Origin: Hirudinaria manillensis
Taxonomy: Eukaryota > Annelida > Clitellata > Hirudinida > Hirudinidae
Direction of reading: 5' to 3'
NCBI GenBank assembly: GCA_034509925.1
Contig: CM067526.1
Location: forward strand, 1,126,001 to 1,190,000
Length of the DNA stretch: 64,000 nucleotides
Shown here: positions 11,813 to 24,149 of the stretch, in pieces
Position numbering within the stretch: the first letter of the stretch is position 1
How the letters are laid out: the number at the start of each line of letters is the position of its first letter
Notes under the pieces: model-generated
Told to the model about the DNA's origin: nothing
Seen by the model: only the letters and a program-made list of their open reading frames with translations
Databases searched by the model: none
Program-made: the position numbers and the translations under genes

Positions 11813-14536
11813 ATGAATATAGAAAGGTTTGAAGCTCTCTTCTCTGCTAGTGAGAGCGATGCTGACAAAATATGGATTGCATCCCAAAAAATTCACGATG
11901 CACTTCTGGATACCAGTTCACCCGATGATGCCATGACCCAAGAGCTACATATAGTCATACAAAGAATTAACCAGCTGAATTATTCATCACAGTTTTTATC
12001 AAAAAATGTAAGATGTTTCATTGTTAGGCACTAGTTATTAAGTGATGAGAAACGGTAACACAACAAATAGTAGAATATAATTTAATAGGAAATGGAAAAA
12101 GTGAACATTTTTACCTCTTGTTAAAGACTTTGAACAACACGATACTTTGCTTAATACGCCAGTTAAAAGTTTCAAACGCTAATAAAGTAAAAAATGCCAT
12201 GAAATGAATCGATTGGTGTTAATCAATCAACAATCAAATTCTTCTGATGTCACAAATTCTTGTGACTTGTTCTTGGAATTCAATGGCTCCGATGCATTTG
12301 ATTCCAGATCGCAAATGACATCATATCTGACCTGACCAGACTGGTTCCTGCAAAAGATGTCGAACTGCTGGCCAAGTTCAGCTGGCTTGTACTAAATTTT
12401 CTGAACAAACAGACGGTAATTAGTTGATTTCAGTTATAATTATGACATTTTAACTCATGGTGTTTGTTGCATACCTTGGATTAAAATTAAATATTAATAA
12501 TAAATTCACATAAATCATATTTTTACACTAAATAAACACGTGTTATCGTAAAATATTATGATATCAATCTTTTATCGGCAAACGTGGTAATCTAGCCTCG
12601 ATCGTATGTCAACGATTTTGGTAGCACGCATTAAGCAAACTTTCATTTCTCAGATCGTCTTGGAACGCGACGTCGAGAGAGTGGCCGAGTATTTCCTGAA
12701 GGCTTCCAGGGCGATTCCCCTCGCACCTTGCAACATCTCCGTCGTAGTTCTGCACCTCAGAGCTCTGGGCACGGTCCTCTATGACAACGTCAGGAAACTG
12801 AAGCCGGTAGAGCTTTTATTAGCTTTTAGTTATCTCAACTCTCAACGTTATTACATTATTATAACTGAGGTAGTTAAAGTGGTTCTTGTTCAATCCATCT
12901 ACCCAGACAGCTATCCTTCTATTCATCCACCCATCCATCTTTCTATTCACCCATCCATCCATCAAATAAGCATTGTTGCACTCAAAGATTGGTCAAGCCC
13001 CATGAACTTTAACCCCCACAGGTGCATGGAAAGGTTGTCGGGGACCTCAGAATCCTATGGCAGTCCTCGGGCCACCTCCTTCAGTCCACGGAGGTCCCGA
13101 AGTCCGACAAGTTGTCTCTCATGTGCGCCGTCGTGCAGTGCTACGAGAATCTCTCGGCAGAGTCGGTGAAATTTTCTGGATTACGGAGGATTATGTAGAT
13201 TTATTATTATTATCATTATTATTATTGTTGTTATTATTATTATTATTGTTATTATGTAGATTTATTTATTTATTTTTTCTTTTTAATTTGGGTCCAAATG
13301 AGTTTTTACTCCTTTATTAGTTTGTTAATGGGGGTATAAATGAAATAATTTAATATTAAACAATTATATTTAAATTCCTTCAAATTCTAATTTGCTTCAT
13401 CCTTATTCTCCTCAATCCATCCAGTTCCAAAAACTTTCCTGGCAGCAGTTACCTGAACGAGGAACACCAGGTGATTCTGGTCCAACACTTTCTTCAGGCT
13501 CTGCAGAGGCTCTCGGGATTTGACTGCATTGATGACTGTCTGTATTACAAGGTTTAAAATTTATTTATAAATTAATTTGGTATTGAATTTATTATTATTA
13601 TTCAAAGTTAATCGATTCGTTATTATTTTAAGTACTGCTACCACTGTCAAGTGCCAGTGCCTGCTGTATATATCTGTTTAGTGAGGACATTAAAAGAAAT
13701 TATAATGTTGTTCTTGTGTGTTATTGTAGAAGCACTTTTCGTAGTTTTTGCTTTAACTTGTTAGTACGTGTATTGGTTAAGTGAGAGGAATTTTTGCAAG
13801 TTAACGAAGGTCGATTTATCATTCAAAGATTGCATCGGGCAGCCTGAGGGGACTTAAAAACGTCATGGAAGCCGGTCGCACCTTTCCGACAGACCTGGTC
13901 GGGCACTTGGTGAGCCTCGTACAGGTAGGTTGGCACTATTGATTGGCATGACGAGTGTCGATTGTGTTGATGTTCTGATGCCAAACATTAACTGATCATC
14001 TGTCACCTAATCAACCAACATGTCTTTAATGTTCTCATTATGGTCAATAAATAAATATAAATAAATAAATAAATGAACAACATCATAATCATCATCATCA
14101 TCAACAAAGGGTTATCACAACGAGTGCAAATAAATAAATATATACGATTAATTTCCATGTCACGTTCCTCATCGAGTCATCCATTCTTTCATATTGATCA
14201 GACCACTGACATCTCAGAACAAAATCTATTTGCAATTAAAGAGGTATTCCGTCCTGGGCCACTCCGGACTGCCGGGCAACAACAAGGACCGAGAGCCATC
14301 CGGAAAAGGGCCAGAGACGGAGAAGGTCGAGGCATCCGTCGTGGAGGAGGGTGCGTCGACTCCTCCCAAGAGACCGGCAAAAAGTTCCGACTCCAGGTCG
14401 GAGCTTCTGACTTCAACTCCCAATCAGAAGCAGAAGAACAAGAGGCAGTCTAAAATGGTGTAATCGGACATCTTTTTTAATTTTACTTTATGACTAGCAA
14501 TTGCAATTGCTGTTGATATTAATGCTGTTATTATTC

Positions 14537-14578
<42 letters not shown>

Positions 14579-17500
14579 CATTACCATTATTATTGCTGTT
14601 TGTGATTGCATATTTATTATTACATAATCACAACGGCAATAAGTTTTAGTTTCTAAGGTCCAGAATTCCGATTCTTCGTGAGCGCAGTGAATCAATCGAA
14701 AGTAAATGATCTTTAAATATTAAACTGGCTTTGAAGTCAAAGAAGTTCCAGAAGCCGACCGGAGCCAAGGACGTCGGTCCGGAAGGCGAGGACGGGGTCA
14801 AACCCGCCCGGATTTACGAGGAGGATCAACCGAAAGGCACCCCGAAAGACTCCGAGGAGGACGAAGACAAATTTTGGGCGATGTTCGAACTATCCGACTC
14901 AGATCTCTCCGACGGAGAAGCGAACCAATCGTTTTCGAGGCCTTCTGGAAGCAACTTCGCTGCCAAGATCAGGACTCAGGCCCTGGCAGTTCTGCACGCT
15001 ACCGTCAAGGTTGCAATGCATTAATAATATTCCTACTAATTATGGCCTAGTTCATGAATAATTAACGAGATGAATCGTGGTTGATCGATATGGTTAACTA
15101 TCTGCCATGACACGATAATATCAACGTCGATGGACGTATCATAGCAGTGCGATAACATGACACACGTCAAACTCTGTCGTGCTATTAATTTACTAATGTC
15201 GTCACAGTGCGTGGACAGGAAGACGATGTTCGGGCACTGGCACCTCATCTTCCCCGATAGGTTTGTCTGCAACTGGAACCAGCTCAACAACTACCCTCTC
15301 TTCGTCGCCGTCATGAGGGATCCGTCGCACAAGGTTGGAAGGTCGATTGATCAGGGCCGGTCAATCAACCGATCCATCTGTCCATCCATTCATCTGTCTG
15401 TCTATCCATCCATAACCTTTTGATGAATTTAAATTTGTCCATCAGATGAGACTCGCAGCACTCTCCATCCTGACGACTCTTCTCGACGGATCGAAGCAGT
15501 TCCTCATGGTTGCCGAGGACGGGTGAGCGGGTGCTTCGAGGGGTAGGGGAGGAGGAAAGGATCCAAAAGATCACTGAAATGCATATTTAATTAATTTATT
15601 CAACTAACCATTTAAAATCTATTGCTTGAATGTTACCATCATAATTTATTTACATTTACATAATTTATGCAGATATTGCTATTTGATTAAGATTTTAGTT
15701 ACATTTAGATTTTTTGTTATCTTTTACTTGATGATTGTTGACTTATCGAGTTTTTTTTTATTTTTTTGAGTTTATGAGTTTATTAAGGTATCAAAGCAAC
15801 TAAAAGAACAAATAGCAAATTTAACATGTACAATATTAAACAAACTTTCAATACTTTCAATTCAGGGCACAGTACCACAACGTGGCCTATACTCCGTTTT
15901 CCGTCAGTCTCGGCAATACGATCAAAGAGCTGCACAGGTGCTTGCTGATGACACTGACCAGGGAACAAGTCCCTCTGGTACTCGTACAGGCCATCAAGGT
16001 AGAATAAATGTAATTAATTAACTATTACTTTAATTCATTCATAATTAATACTAATGTTATATGAATGTTTTGCCAGTCAGATGCCAATGACTACCCATCC
16101 ATAGAGCATTTGCATATTTTTAATTTCTTATTTATTTTATGATATTTTTCTATTTCTTTATAATTCCATCCCTCGTTTCAGTGCCTGGGTACTCTGGTGG
16201 CCAACTCACCCTATCATCGTCTGAAGCCGGGACTGCTCAACAAGTCGGTCAAGTTCGTCAGTCACTTCCTGTCCCACAAAGGTTTGTGTATACATATGTT
16301 TGTTGCCTGTTTGTATTTTTGTTTTTTTTTTTTTGATTGTAACTTTGAGCAGCTGATTGTTAATGTTTGACCTTGTCAGGAAACTCTGAATTAGACTGAT
16401 CATCCATTCCAGATGCCAACATAAAGGTCGTGGCTTTGACCTGCCTGGGCAAGGTCGTGTCGGTTCATGCCCCTTTGGGAGAGGTCATTCAACTCCTTGG
16501 AAACAAACCTTCCAAGGTCAGCTTCTCATCTCCTGGTTTCTTCCACCAGAGGGAGAAGTCCAAGGACGTTGGAGAAGAATCGAACCGTGACGAACTGGAT
16601 TTCAAAGCTATCCTATTGAGTGGTTAGTTCATTCATAAATGCAAACCTTCAGGCAAAATAAGGTTAAAATGGAACCCCATTGTTATTGAAAAGTGCTGGA
16701 TTTTCTCTCCTTCAATCATAGGTTCTGTCACTCCATTGCTCCATGGCCCCTCTGAACACTGCCTCGAGCTGAACATGGACAATCAAAACGGAACTCGCCG
16801 GGAGATGTCGTGGCTTCTCAAGTCATGCATCGAGATTGTCGTGTCAGGATGCACCAAGAAAAATTCGACGTTCGACCTTCCTTCTCCCGAGTCGTCCTAC
16901 GTCCACGTCGTCCCCGTCAGAGTCGAGGCTCTGCAAGTCCTGACATTGATGACTCAAAACTACTTCGTGGTAGTCAGGCCTCACCTCAAGGTCGTGCAAG
17001 AGCTGGCAGGCACTTGTCTTCAGAACGATCCGGACAATTCCATTCAGTTGCACTCCGTCAAGCTTCTCGAAGCACTCACTTCATCGGTGCTTTCCAACCA
17101 GTCCGAGGACAAGACTGCCTCTCCTGTCCACGTTCCATTAAAAGAGGCTCTAGCTCTTTGGAACTACATTCTGAAGGGTCCCATTCAGAAAGCTCTTTCC
17201 AACAACGGTGATTCGATGGTGGAGATGGTGGCATGCGAATGTTTGGGAAACATCGGGTCGGACGTTTTCGAGAAGCTGCCAGAGAAATCCTCGGATTTCG
17301 TCAAGACCATCGTCCTCGGATTCTCCTCGGTGTCCGACCACCACATTTGCGTCGGAGCCCTTTCTGCCGTCGGTCGGTCTGTCAACTACCCCTGCCTGAG
17401 CTGCGATGCCCTGTTCTTGGTCGACGCTTCCAATGCCGTCCTGAGGTCACTCAAAACCAGCAATCTCGGAGTCGTGACAAAGGCCGCTTGGGTCCTAAGC

Positions 17501-19116
17501 AATCTCAGCGATGCTCTGGTTCTGCAGAGAACGGATAGCGAATTTGTGGAGAAAATTCCTGACTGCCTGCTCCTGAAACTGCTCGAGAGCTGCGTGGATC
17601 TTTGCTCCATCCACGACAAGCCCCGCTCCAATGCTCTGCGCACCGTCGGAAATCTCCTCAACTTCCTCCCGCCATCTTCTCTCGATGACGGAAAGTTTGG
17701 CACAGCTATCAGGAATGGCCTCCAGGCGATCATCAAATACATTCAGTCTGGAAGCGTCAAAGTGCGCTGGAACGCTTGCTATGCGTTCGGAAATGTCATG
17801 TGGAACGAGCCCGTACTCTCTCTTGTCTCCCACAAAATGACGGAGGCCTACGAGGCTCTGGTCAAGGCCGTCAGGACGTGCAAGAACTTCAAGGTCAGAA
17901 TCAGCGCCGCGACGGTGCTGGCCATACCGTCGAGAAGGGAAATGTTTTTCCGAGGGGACGAGTCGAGGACGTCTCTGAGGCTGTTTTCGAGCACGGCTGA
18001 CCACAAGAGTTTCGCAATCTGTCGGACGGAAAGTGGCAACCAAGCGAGCAGCGTCCACTTCTACCGCTACGCCATCAGGAGCAGGAAGGGATCGATCGAT
18101 CACTTCCATCCGGGAAGCTATTCCCTCGACGTAGACGTCGAGACGGAGTTCGGAATGATGCGGGGTGCGGAGAGGAAGGTCGGCTGCCGAGACGACTGCT
18201 TCGCCGTCGTTTGGGATGGCATCCTGTCGGCCCTTCTGGAGTGCGAGTCCGGTTCCGTCCACTTCGCGGAGATGAAGTACAAGAACGTTCTCGTATCAAG
18301 GGTAAGTTGGTAAACTATTACACATCTCTAGAACTTCTTTCCTTGACTTGTAGACCACTCTGTCTTATGCTTTCTTTTTTTGGTGTCCAAACCATGCAAC
18401 ACAAGCGGTAGCTTCGCGATTGATTCATGATTTACCCGAACAGCTGATGATAACCCTCCTCCATCTTCTCTCTCTGGTCGTACCTGGTGACCTCGAGCAC
18501 TGTTGGAAATCTCTTAAAGGTCACGAGGACCTGATAAAGAGGCACTTGCAGGTCAATAACGATGAAGAAGATGCTGTCAATGACAATGACGATGACTGCA
18601 AGCTGCAGCCCAGAGGAACTGTTGCCAACAAAGTTAAAAGTCAGTGCTTGTCAATTTGAAAGTATTGGTCACATAATTATTATTTTTATTATTATTATTG
18701 TATTGGACTGATATGCATGTCATTTCATGACACTCAGTTGAGGATGGCCTCAGAGAAGTGAACAGGCACTTTTCCATGCTCCCAAAGTGTGCCTCCTTGA
18801 CCGAAGCACACCTGGAGGCCATCGGAGGACTCTCCGGTATCTTCTGTTCAACCACAGGTAGGAAAACAAGTAACGTATCAATTTCCAGACCGATTAATGA
18901 ACAAATATTAATAATAATAATAATAATAATGATAATAATAATAATAATAATATCGATGATGATCAAGTGATTACTTTAGTTACGAAACTAATTTAGTAGA
19001 GTGAGACTTGCTCAAGCTGCGCCTAATTTTAATTGCATACGGATTTGCCAGAGGCTGACACCGACCCAAACGCTGACCAAGGCATGGAGCTGAAATTCTT
19101 CCAAGTCTACGACTGA
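11813..19116 (+). CDS. HEATR6: HEAT repeat-containing protein 6
   Basis: Seventeen exons: 11813-12007, 12308-12415, 12654-12806, 13022-13161, 13425-13551, 13829-13924, 14242-14457, 14737-15009, 15208-15333, 15446-15522, 15866-15998, 16182-16281, 16413-16622, 16722-18301, 18444-18639, 18738-18857 and 19052-19116. They join in phase to 1,304 aa; human HEATR6 is about 1,180 aa. Family-diagnostic stretches are FGHWHLIFPD (DUF4042 region), LDGSKQFLMVAEDG, IKELHRCLL, VEALQVLTLM and VKVRWNACYAFGN followed by CKNFKVRI. The N-terminal and C-terminal parts are helical HEAT repeats, with an acidic low-complexity linker at about residues 280-410. HEATR6 is a poorly characterised HEAT-repeat protein amplified in some human cancers; no enzymatic motif is seen. 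For the fourth exon I chose the donor after GCAGA, not the stronger-looking GAGTCG|GTGAAA, because only the former keeps phase with the fifth exon. Residues about 1060-1143 are an insertion absent from the human protein as I recall it. Confidence 0.93.
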
Positions 19117-19433
19117 ACATCGTGGCGGATTCGCCATCGGACGGATCCAACTGAAAACGGATTGTTTTCCTTTGTTTTTTTATTTTACTCGTCGTCTCGA
19201 TGTCGTACGTAAAGACGAACGGAGAAGGGAGGGAGGGAGGTTAACGAATCAGTTAACGAAATTAAATTAACTCAGGCCTCGTCCTGAATTTGAGTAAATA
19301 AAGAAAGAGTCGTTGATCATGCAGTGCCGGGCTTTGGACTTAAAGGGTTTGCCGAGGGATCAAAAAAGGTCGGTCTTCGTGCTGATTTGTCGGAACGATT
19401 GTTCTGGACAGCTAATCTAAGATTCTCTGCCCA
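19117..19433. terminator. Convergent 3' ends with facing poly(A) signals
   Basis: This is the 3' flank shared by HEATR6 (plus, stop ending at 19116) and the SKICH gene (minus, stop at about 19434). AATAAA on the plus strand at 19297-19302 would serve HEATR6. AATAAA on the minus strand (TTTATT at 19179-19184) would serve the SKICH gene. If both are used, the two 3' UTRs overlap by about 120 bp. Confidence 0.55.
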
Positions 19434-22400
19434 TCAGTCTTCCTTCTTCTTTTTCTTCTTTGGTTGGCTTTTTTTCTTTGTGGGCAGTGAAGGGGTTTTC
19501 TCGACCCCCATTGGGGTTTTGATTTCGAGGTTCTTCAGTCGTGGAAATTCGTCCGAGCATGACAGGCAGAGTTGGTCCGTAGATTTGTTTTCGGAAGCCA
19601 ATTCAGTGGTCGTGTTCGTCGAATTCTGGTCGGCTTTAGCCGACGGATCCGTGGCGGTTTGCTCATCGTTTTGGTCCTCGTTCTTCAGTTCTTCAACTTT
19701 TCCCGCTTGGTCCACGTTCGTTGTTTTCATCAATTCATTTTCGTCAGGTACTGAAGTTGACTTGGACGGTTGGTAAGAATCCTCACTGGAAGTGGCATCT
19801 CTTGTCAGGTAAGGCTTCAACTCTTCTGATGAGGCAGGGAATATGGGCACCGTGTGCCTTCTTGGCGGGTGCTTTTCGTTCGAATCAAACTCTTTCACTT
19901 CCTTGTTTTTGCTGACAAAAAATGGCGAGTTGATTTGTACTTCTTTGTGTGCAATTTTAACAGGTTCTTTTTGAGAGTAGGCATAACTGGTGAAGGTATT
20001 GTAGAGATTCACTATGTTGGATATTGTGGAGTCGAAGGAGCGCACCAGCATGAGACCAGGAAAGCGAGGGTTGGTCTCTTTGGTCGAGTAACAGGAGGTG
20101 ACCAATGACTGGGTATCCAAAGAAGGCAGGCCTTGGAAATTGTCGCTAGGGACGCTCGAGGAAGTGATGGGCGAATTGTCCGTGGAACACTTGGATGCTT
20201 GGGGCAATGTCGAATAGGTCCTCTTGCTAGACTGTGTTCCGATGTTGAAATCCCAGAAGTCCCTCAAGTCGGCAGGACCGGAGAGGATGCTCTCTGGCCT
20301 GTTCGGATGACTCGTAAAAGAGACGGTGTCGTCTTCTACTACATCTTTGAGGATATCGCTGCGAGGCAAATCTTCGACTGGAGTTTTGACCAATCTCGGG
20401 GTCTTGGTACCGTCTCTCGGCACTTTTGCAAGGATTTCGGCGTTTATGTCCTTCCACAGTTTTCTGATCATTGCATTCCTTTCGGCTTCGTTTGACGGTC
20501 TTTCGATAGAAGATTTGTCGTCCTCACTAGCGGGAGGTCTGCCTTTCAACAGAGTTTCTGTCTTGTCGGAAGGAGACAAAACTTTGTCAGTTTCGAGTTT
20601 GACTCTTGCTTTTGGATCTTTGGTCGACGAGTGAATCTTCACGTCGAAGGGGATTAATGCAGGGGGACGCATGAGTTCTATTCTATTGCCTTGGATAGGC
20701 TGTTTTCCATCCTGACTATGTTGTTGAACCAGCGATGGCCTCTTTTCATTTTGGGAGGCCACAGCCTCTGCCTTGGCATCCGTGGGTTCCAGCCGGTTGG
20801 AAACTTTTTCCAGGCCTACAGCCTGCGTCGCTGTCAAGGACCTGATGGCTTTGTTCAGTACTTCGGCGGATATGTCCTTCAGAGTCACTGCTTCAGTTTT
20901 GAATATCCTGACCGCAGTGCTGATGGTATTCTGTATGTTGAGCATGCTCTGTGACATCAGCTTGGCCTCCATGTCTATGAGATCGAGAAATTTATGGATG
21001 GGCGGTACGTTGGCATTGGGCTTCTTGGTCGGCTCCTCCTTCTTGACTGGAAAGGTCGGCTTGGAAATGTTGACGGATTTGGACTGCTCTTCTTTGTCGA
21101 CTTCCTCGTTGTCGAAAAGACTCGTTAAGATGATGGTGTTGAAGCTGACTTTTCTCTCACGTTTTAAATCCTGGGCCACTCGATTTTCCGAGACCGGTGA
21201 AATGTCCGATGAACGTGGCGCCCTATCCGAGTTTGCCTGCTGCTCGACTTGGGCCGAACTCTCGGCTAGAAAATCATTCTCGATATGATTTTCGAAGCCG
21301 CTTATATCGCACTGAGTCGAAGCGTCTATAAGAAAAGTAACTGAGGATTTCTTGTGGTTCTGACCGGCGTCTTTCACAGCCGGTGGCAGAGGAGATGACT
21401 TCTTCTTCAGGATCGGTTTGGCTTTGAAATCGTCCTCGGAAGAAGCTGCAAAAGAGTTCTTCGAATCGGAACGCAGCACCGGAATGATGGAGACCGGCAG
21501 AGGCTTCTTGACTAACTTTGGAAACTTCGAACTGTCGTCGGTGATCATCGACGATTCCGTCGGTCCTGAGTTTACGTAAGGACAATCGAAGTCCGTTTGG
21601 GTGAACTTATTCTTGCCGAATCTGTTCCTTCGCAGCTTCTTCGACCGTCTTCCTTTTTTCGAAAAATCCACCCTGACGCCGTTCCTATCGTCATCGTTGT
21701 CATCTTTGCCAGGCGGAGTTTCGCCGCTGGTGTCGGACGTTTCGTACTCCGTCGAGGTATCCTTCTCCAGTATCTGATTCTGCATCTTTTGAACCGGGAA
21801 CTGCTTCCTCAGCGAATTTGTTCCGGGATTTTTGCTGTTCGTGTATATGAGACTGATCGAGGAAACTTTTTCCTCGTCGGTCAGGTTCGATTCGAGAATG
21901 GCTCTCATGAGAGTCAACTTGGCGGTGTTGCATCGCTTTGCCGTTACGTTTCGCGCAAAGAAGTTTTTCTGGGGAGAAGCCAAAATTTCGTAGCTGTCCA
22001 GCAGAGCCAACCGTGTGGCAGCAGGGGAGGACTCGAGCTGGGGGTTGGCTTGTTCCATCGACCCTACTTGGACGGCCATGGAAATGTCGGTGCTCGGAGG
22101 GATGTGCGTCGAGGAGTTGCTTTCTTTTTCCGATCGTACCAGGCCTCCGGAAAAATCGTTCTTCCAGTCTTTTCTCGTCGAAGTGTTGTTAGGATGGCTG
22201 GTGGATGCGAGTAGCTTCTCCTTACTGAGTAGGTCCGAGATTTCGTCCATGTCGGTCATGGTCGATGCGTTCTGCTTTGTTATCACGCTCGGATTCTCTT
22301 CGTCGACGCGCAGAGGTTGTATGACGATGTTCTTGTCCCGAGTCAGACCCACGACCAGCGCTTCGGACTTGTCCTTGTCGTGCGAGGCATCTTGGAAGAC

Positions 22401-24149
22401 GACGCGAGGTGACGTTCCGTTTTCCTTCAGCACGATTTTCAACGAGTAGCCGCTTTTATCCAAGACTGAGGTTTCGAGGGAGTCTGAAGCAGAGGTCTGA
22501 GTGGTCTTGTCGACCAACATTGTCGTCGGGGTACTCTTGGCATGGATCTTGTGCGATTCCTCGAGTTTCGTAGAGTTATTTTCTTGCAAAACCGCAGTCT
22601 TGTGGGATATTTCCAGGGGTATTTTCATTTTTTCCTCTCCAAGACCGGAGCCTTGGGGCAGTTCGTCCGCCATTTTATTGTTGCTGCCTTGCAAGAGGTT
22701 TATCTTCTTAGCGTCACCTTCGAGCTCGTTCGAAGCGCCGTTCTCCGAAGGCCTGACCTCCTCGAGATTTCCAACTTCCGGAGTTGCCCTTTTGATGGCT
22801 GGGTTGATAGGTTGCTTTGCCACGGTTTCGTTTTCCAATTTGTCACTCTCCTCGGCAAACATCATTCGAAAGGCCTGAGAAGAGCCTGAAAACAGACTGG
22901 CGGTGTCGAATTCTGGAAGCTGATAGTCGGCGTTCTTCTGTCCTTTGGGCTCGTGTCTTTTGGAATGAACGTGTTTGTTTTCAGGTTTTCTTTGATCCTG
23001 TCCGAAGACGTTTTCAACTTGTGAAGTTAGGGAGGGAGATTCAGGGAACCATCAAATGCACTGACCTTGTGGCCATTGCCCCTCAAATTCCAGCTGGCTT
23101 CCACGACCATCATGCACTGGAGCATCTGATCCTGCAAAGCTTTCTGGAGCGACAGAATGTTACTCGCCAAGTCCTCTATTCTGCCGACTCTCATTTTGAG
23201 GAAGGAATTCTTCATGGACATGTCTTCGAATTTCTTCGTCAGGAACTCGTTTATTTCCTCCAATTTGACTTCGTAATGTGCTTGACCCTGTTTTTGTGGA
23301 TTTAGTAAATAAATCGATTAAATAGAGATTCGGTCCTTCAACTAGTTAAACACAATCAAGTTACTCAATTCATACCTCACTCACCTGTTGGGTTTCACTT
23401 CCGAGCGAGTGTAATTGGGCGTGGTCGGACGACTCCTCTTCGTTCTTCAACACTGATTGGTTCGTATCCGGCCGAGTTGTGTCTTGGGATTTCTCAGCGT
23501 CCTTAGAGGGTACACCGGTCTCCTCTGTACCGGAGAGTTCCTCGATTTCTTTGTTATCAACATGTTCAGAGGCTTTGTTGGATAAGTCGATGGCGGTTTT
23601 CGGAACATCAACGATATCTCCTAAATAAAGTTTGAATCTAAAACGCGAACTCTGACCAATGATTCTCTCATGGAGTGTCATGTACAGGAATACGTATTGA
23701 ACGTCGGTTGGTGGAACCTGAGAATAACAAAAATAAATAAATACGAAAGTGTTTATCTCCTAAAGGAGATATGAACCAATGCCCACCTCGACATCCACCA
23801 GGTTAAAGGTCACGCTTCTGTCCAGGGGCTTGCTCTTGAACGAAGGACGCTTCTGAGCCCAGACAAAAGTGACGAATTCGAAAGCATTTTCGTTGTCTTT
23901 GTTGCATTGGAACAGTCCGATCCAATCGTCCGACTTGGTCGAATGAGACTTGAGTATGGAGTATTTCAAGACTATCTTCTCCCCTATCGCGTAGCAATCC
24001 GGAACATCCCTGAACTGAATCGGCTGTATGCAGTCTCGACAAGGAAACTCAAAGTTGATGCAGACAGGTTTCTTCACGGTGGAAGCCATTTCCGAATTCT
24101 TAATGAACTGATATGAATCAAGAAAAAGGCTTTTTGAAGTTCTGTCCAT
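19434..24149 (-). CDS. SKICH-domain protein with long disordered tail (CALCOCO/TAX1BP1-like)
   Basis: Four exons on the minus strand: 24149-23787, 23717-about 23385, 23287-23066 and 22997-19434, giving about 1,493 aa. Residues about 25-145 form a SKICH domain: IQPIQFRDVPDCY, DDWIGLFQ, FEFVTFVWA, then VQYVFLYM and SRFRFKL across the first intron. This is the pattern of CALCOCO2/TAX1BP1 N-termini. Residues about 235-305 are a short helical coiled-coil segment. The last exon (about 1,187 codons) is Ser/Lys/Glu/Asp-rich and looks disordered, ending in a lysine-rich tail. It contains several TQT-type motifs and three FPxL motifs. Vertebrate relatives are selective-autophagy receptors; that role here is inference. 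No C-terminal zinc finger of the TAX1BP1/CALCOCO type is seen, and the tail is far longer than in vertebrate members. I read the ATG at 24149 as the start; an in-frame ATG (MASTVKKP) lies 20 codons downstream. Confidence 0.78.

Noticed and set aside
17495-18262. 255 aa minus-strand open frame opposite the large HEATR6 exon
   Set aside because: It is antisense to a conserved exon, has no recognisable domain, and is explained by codon bias of the sense strand.
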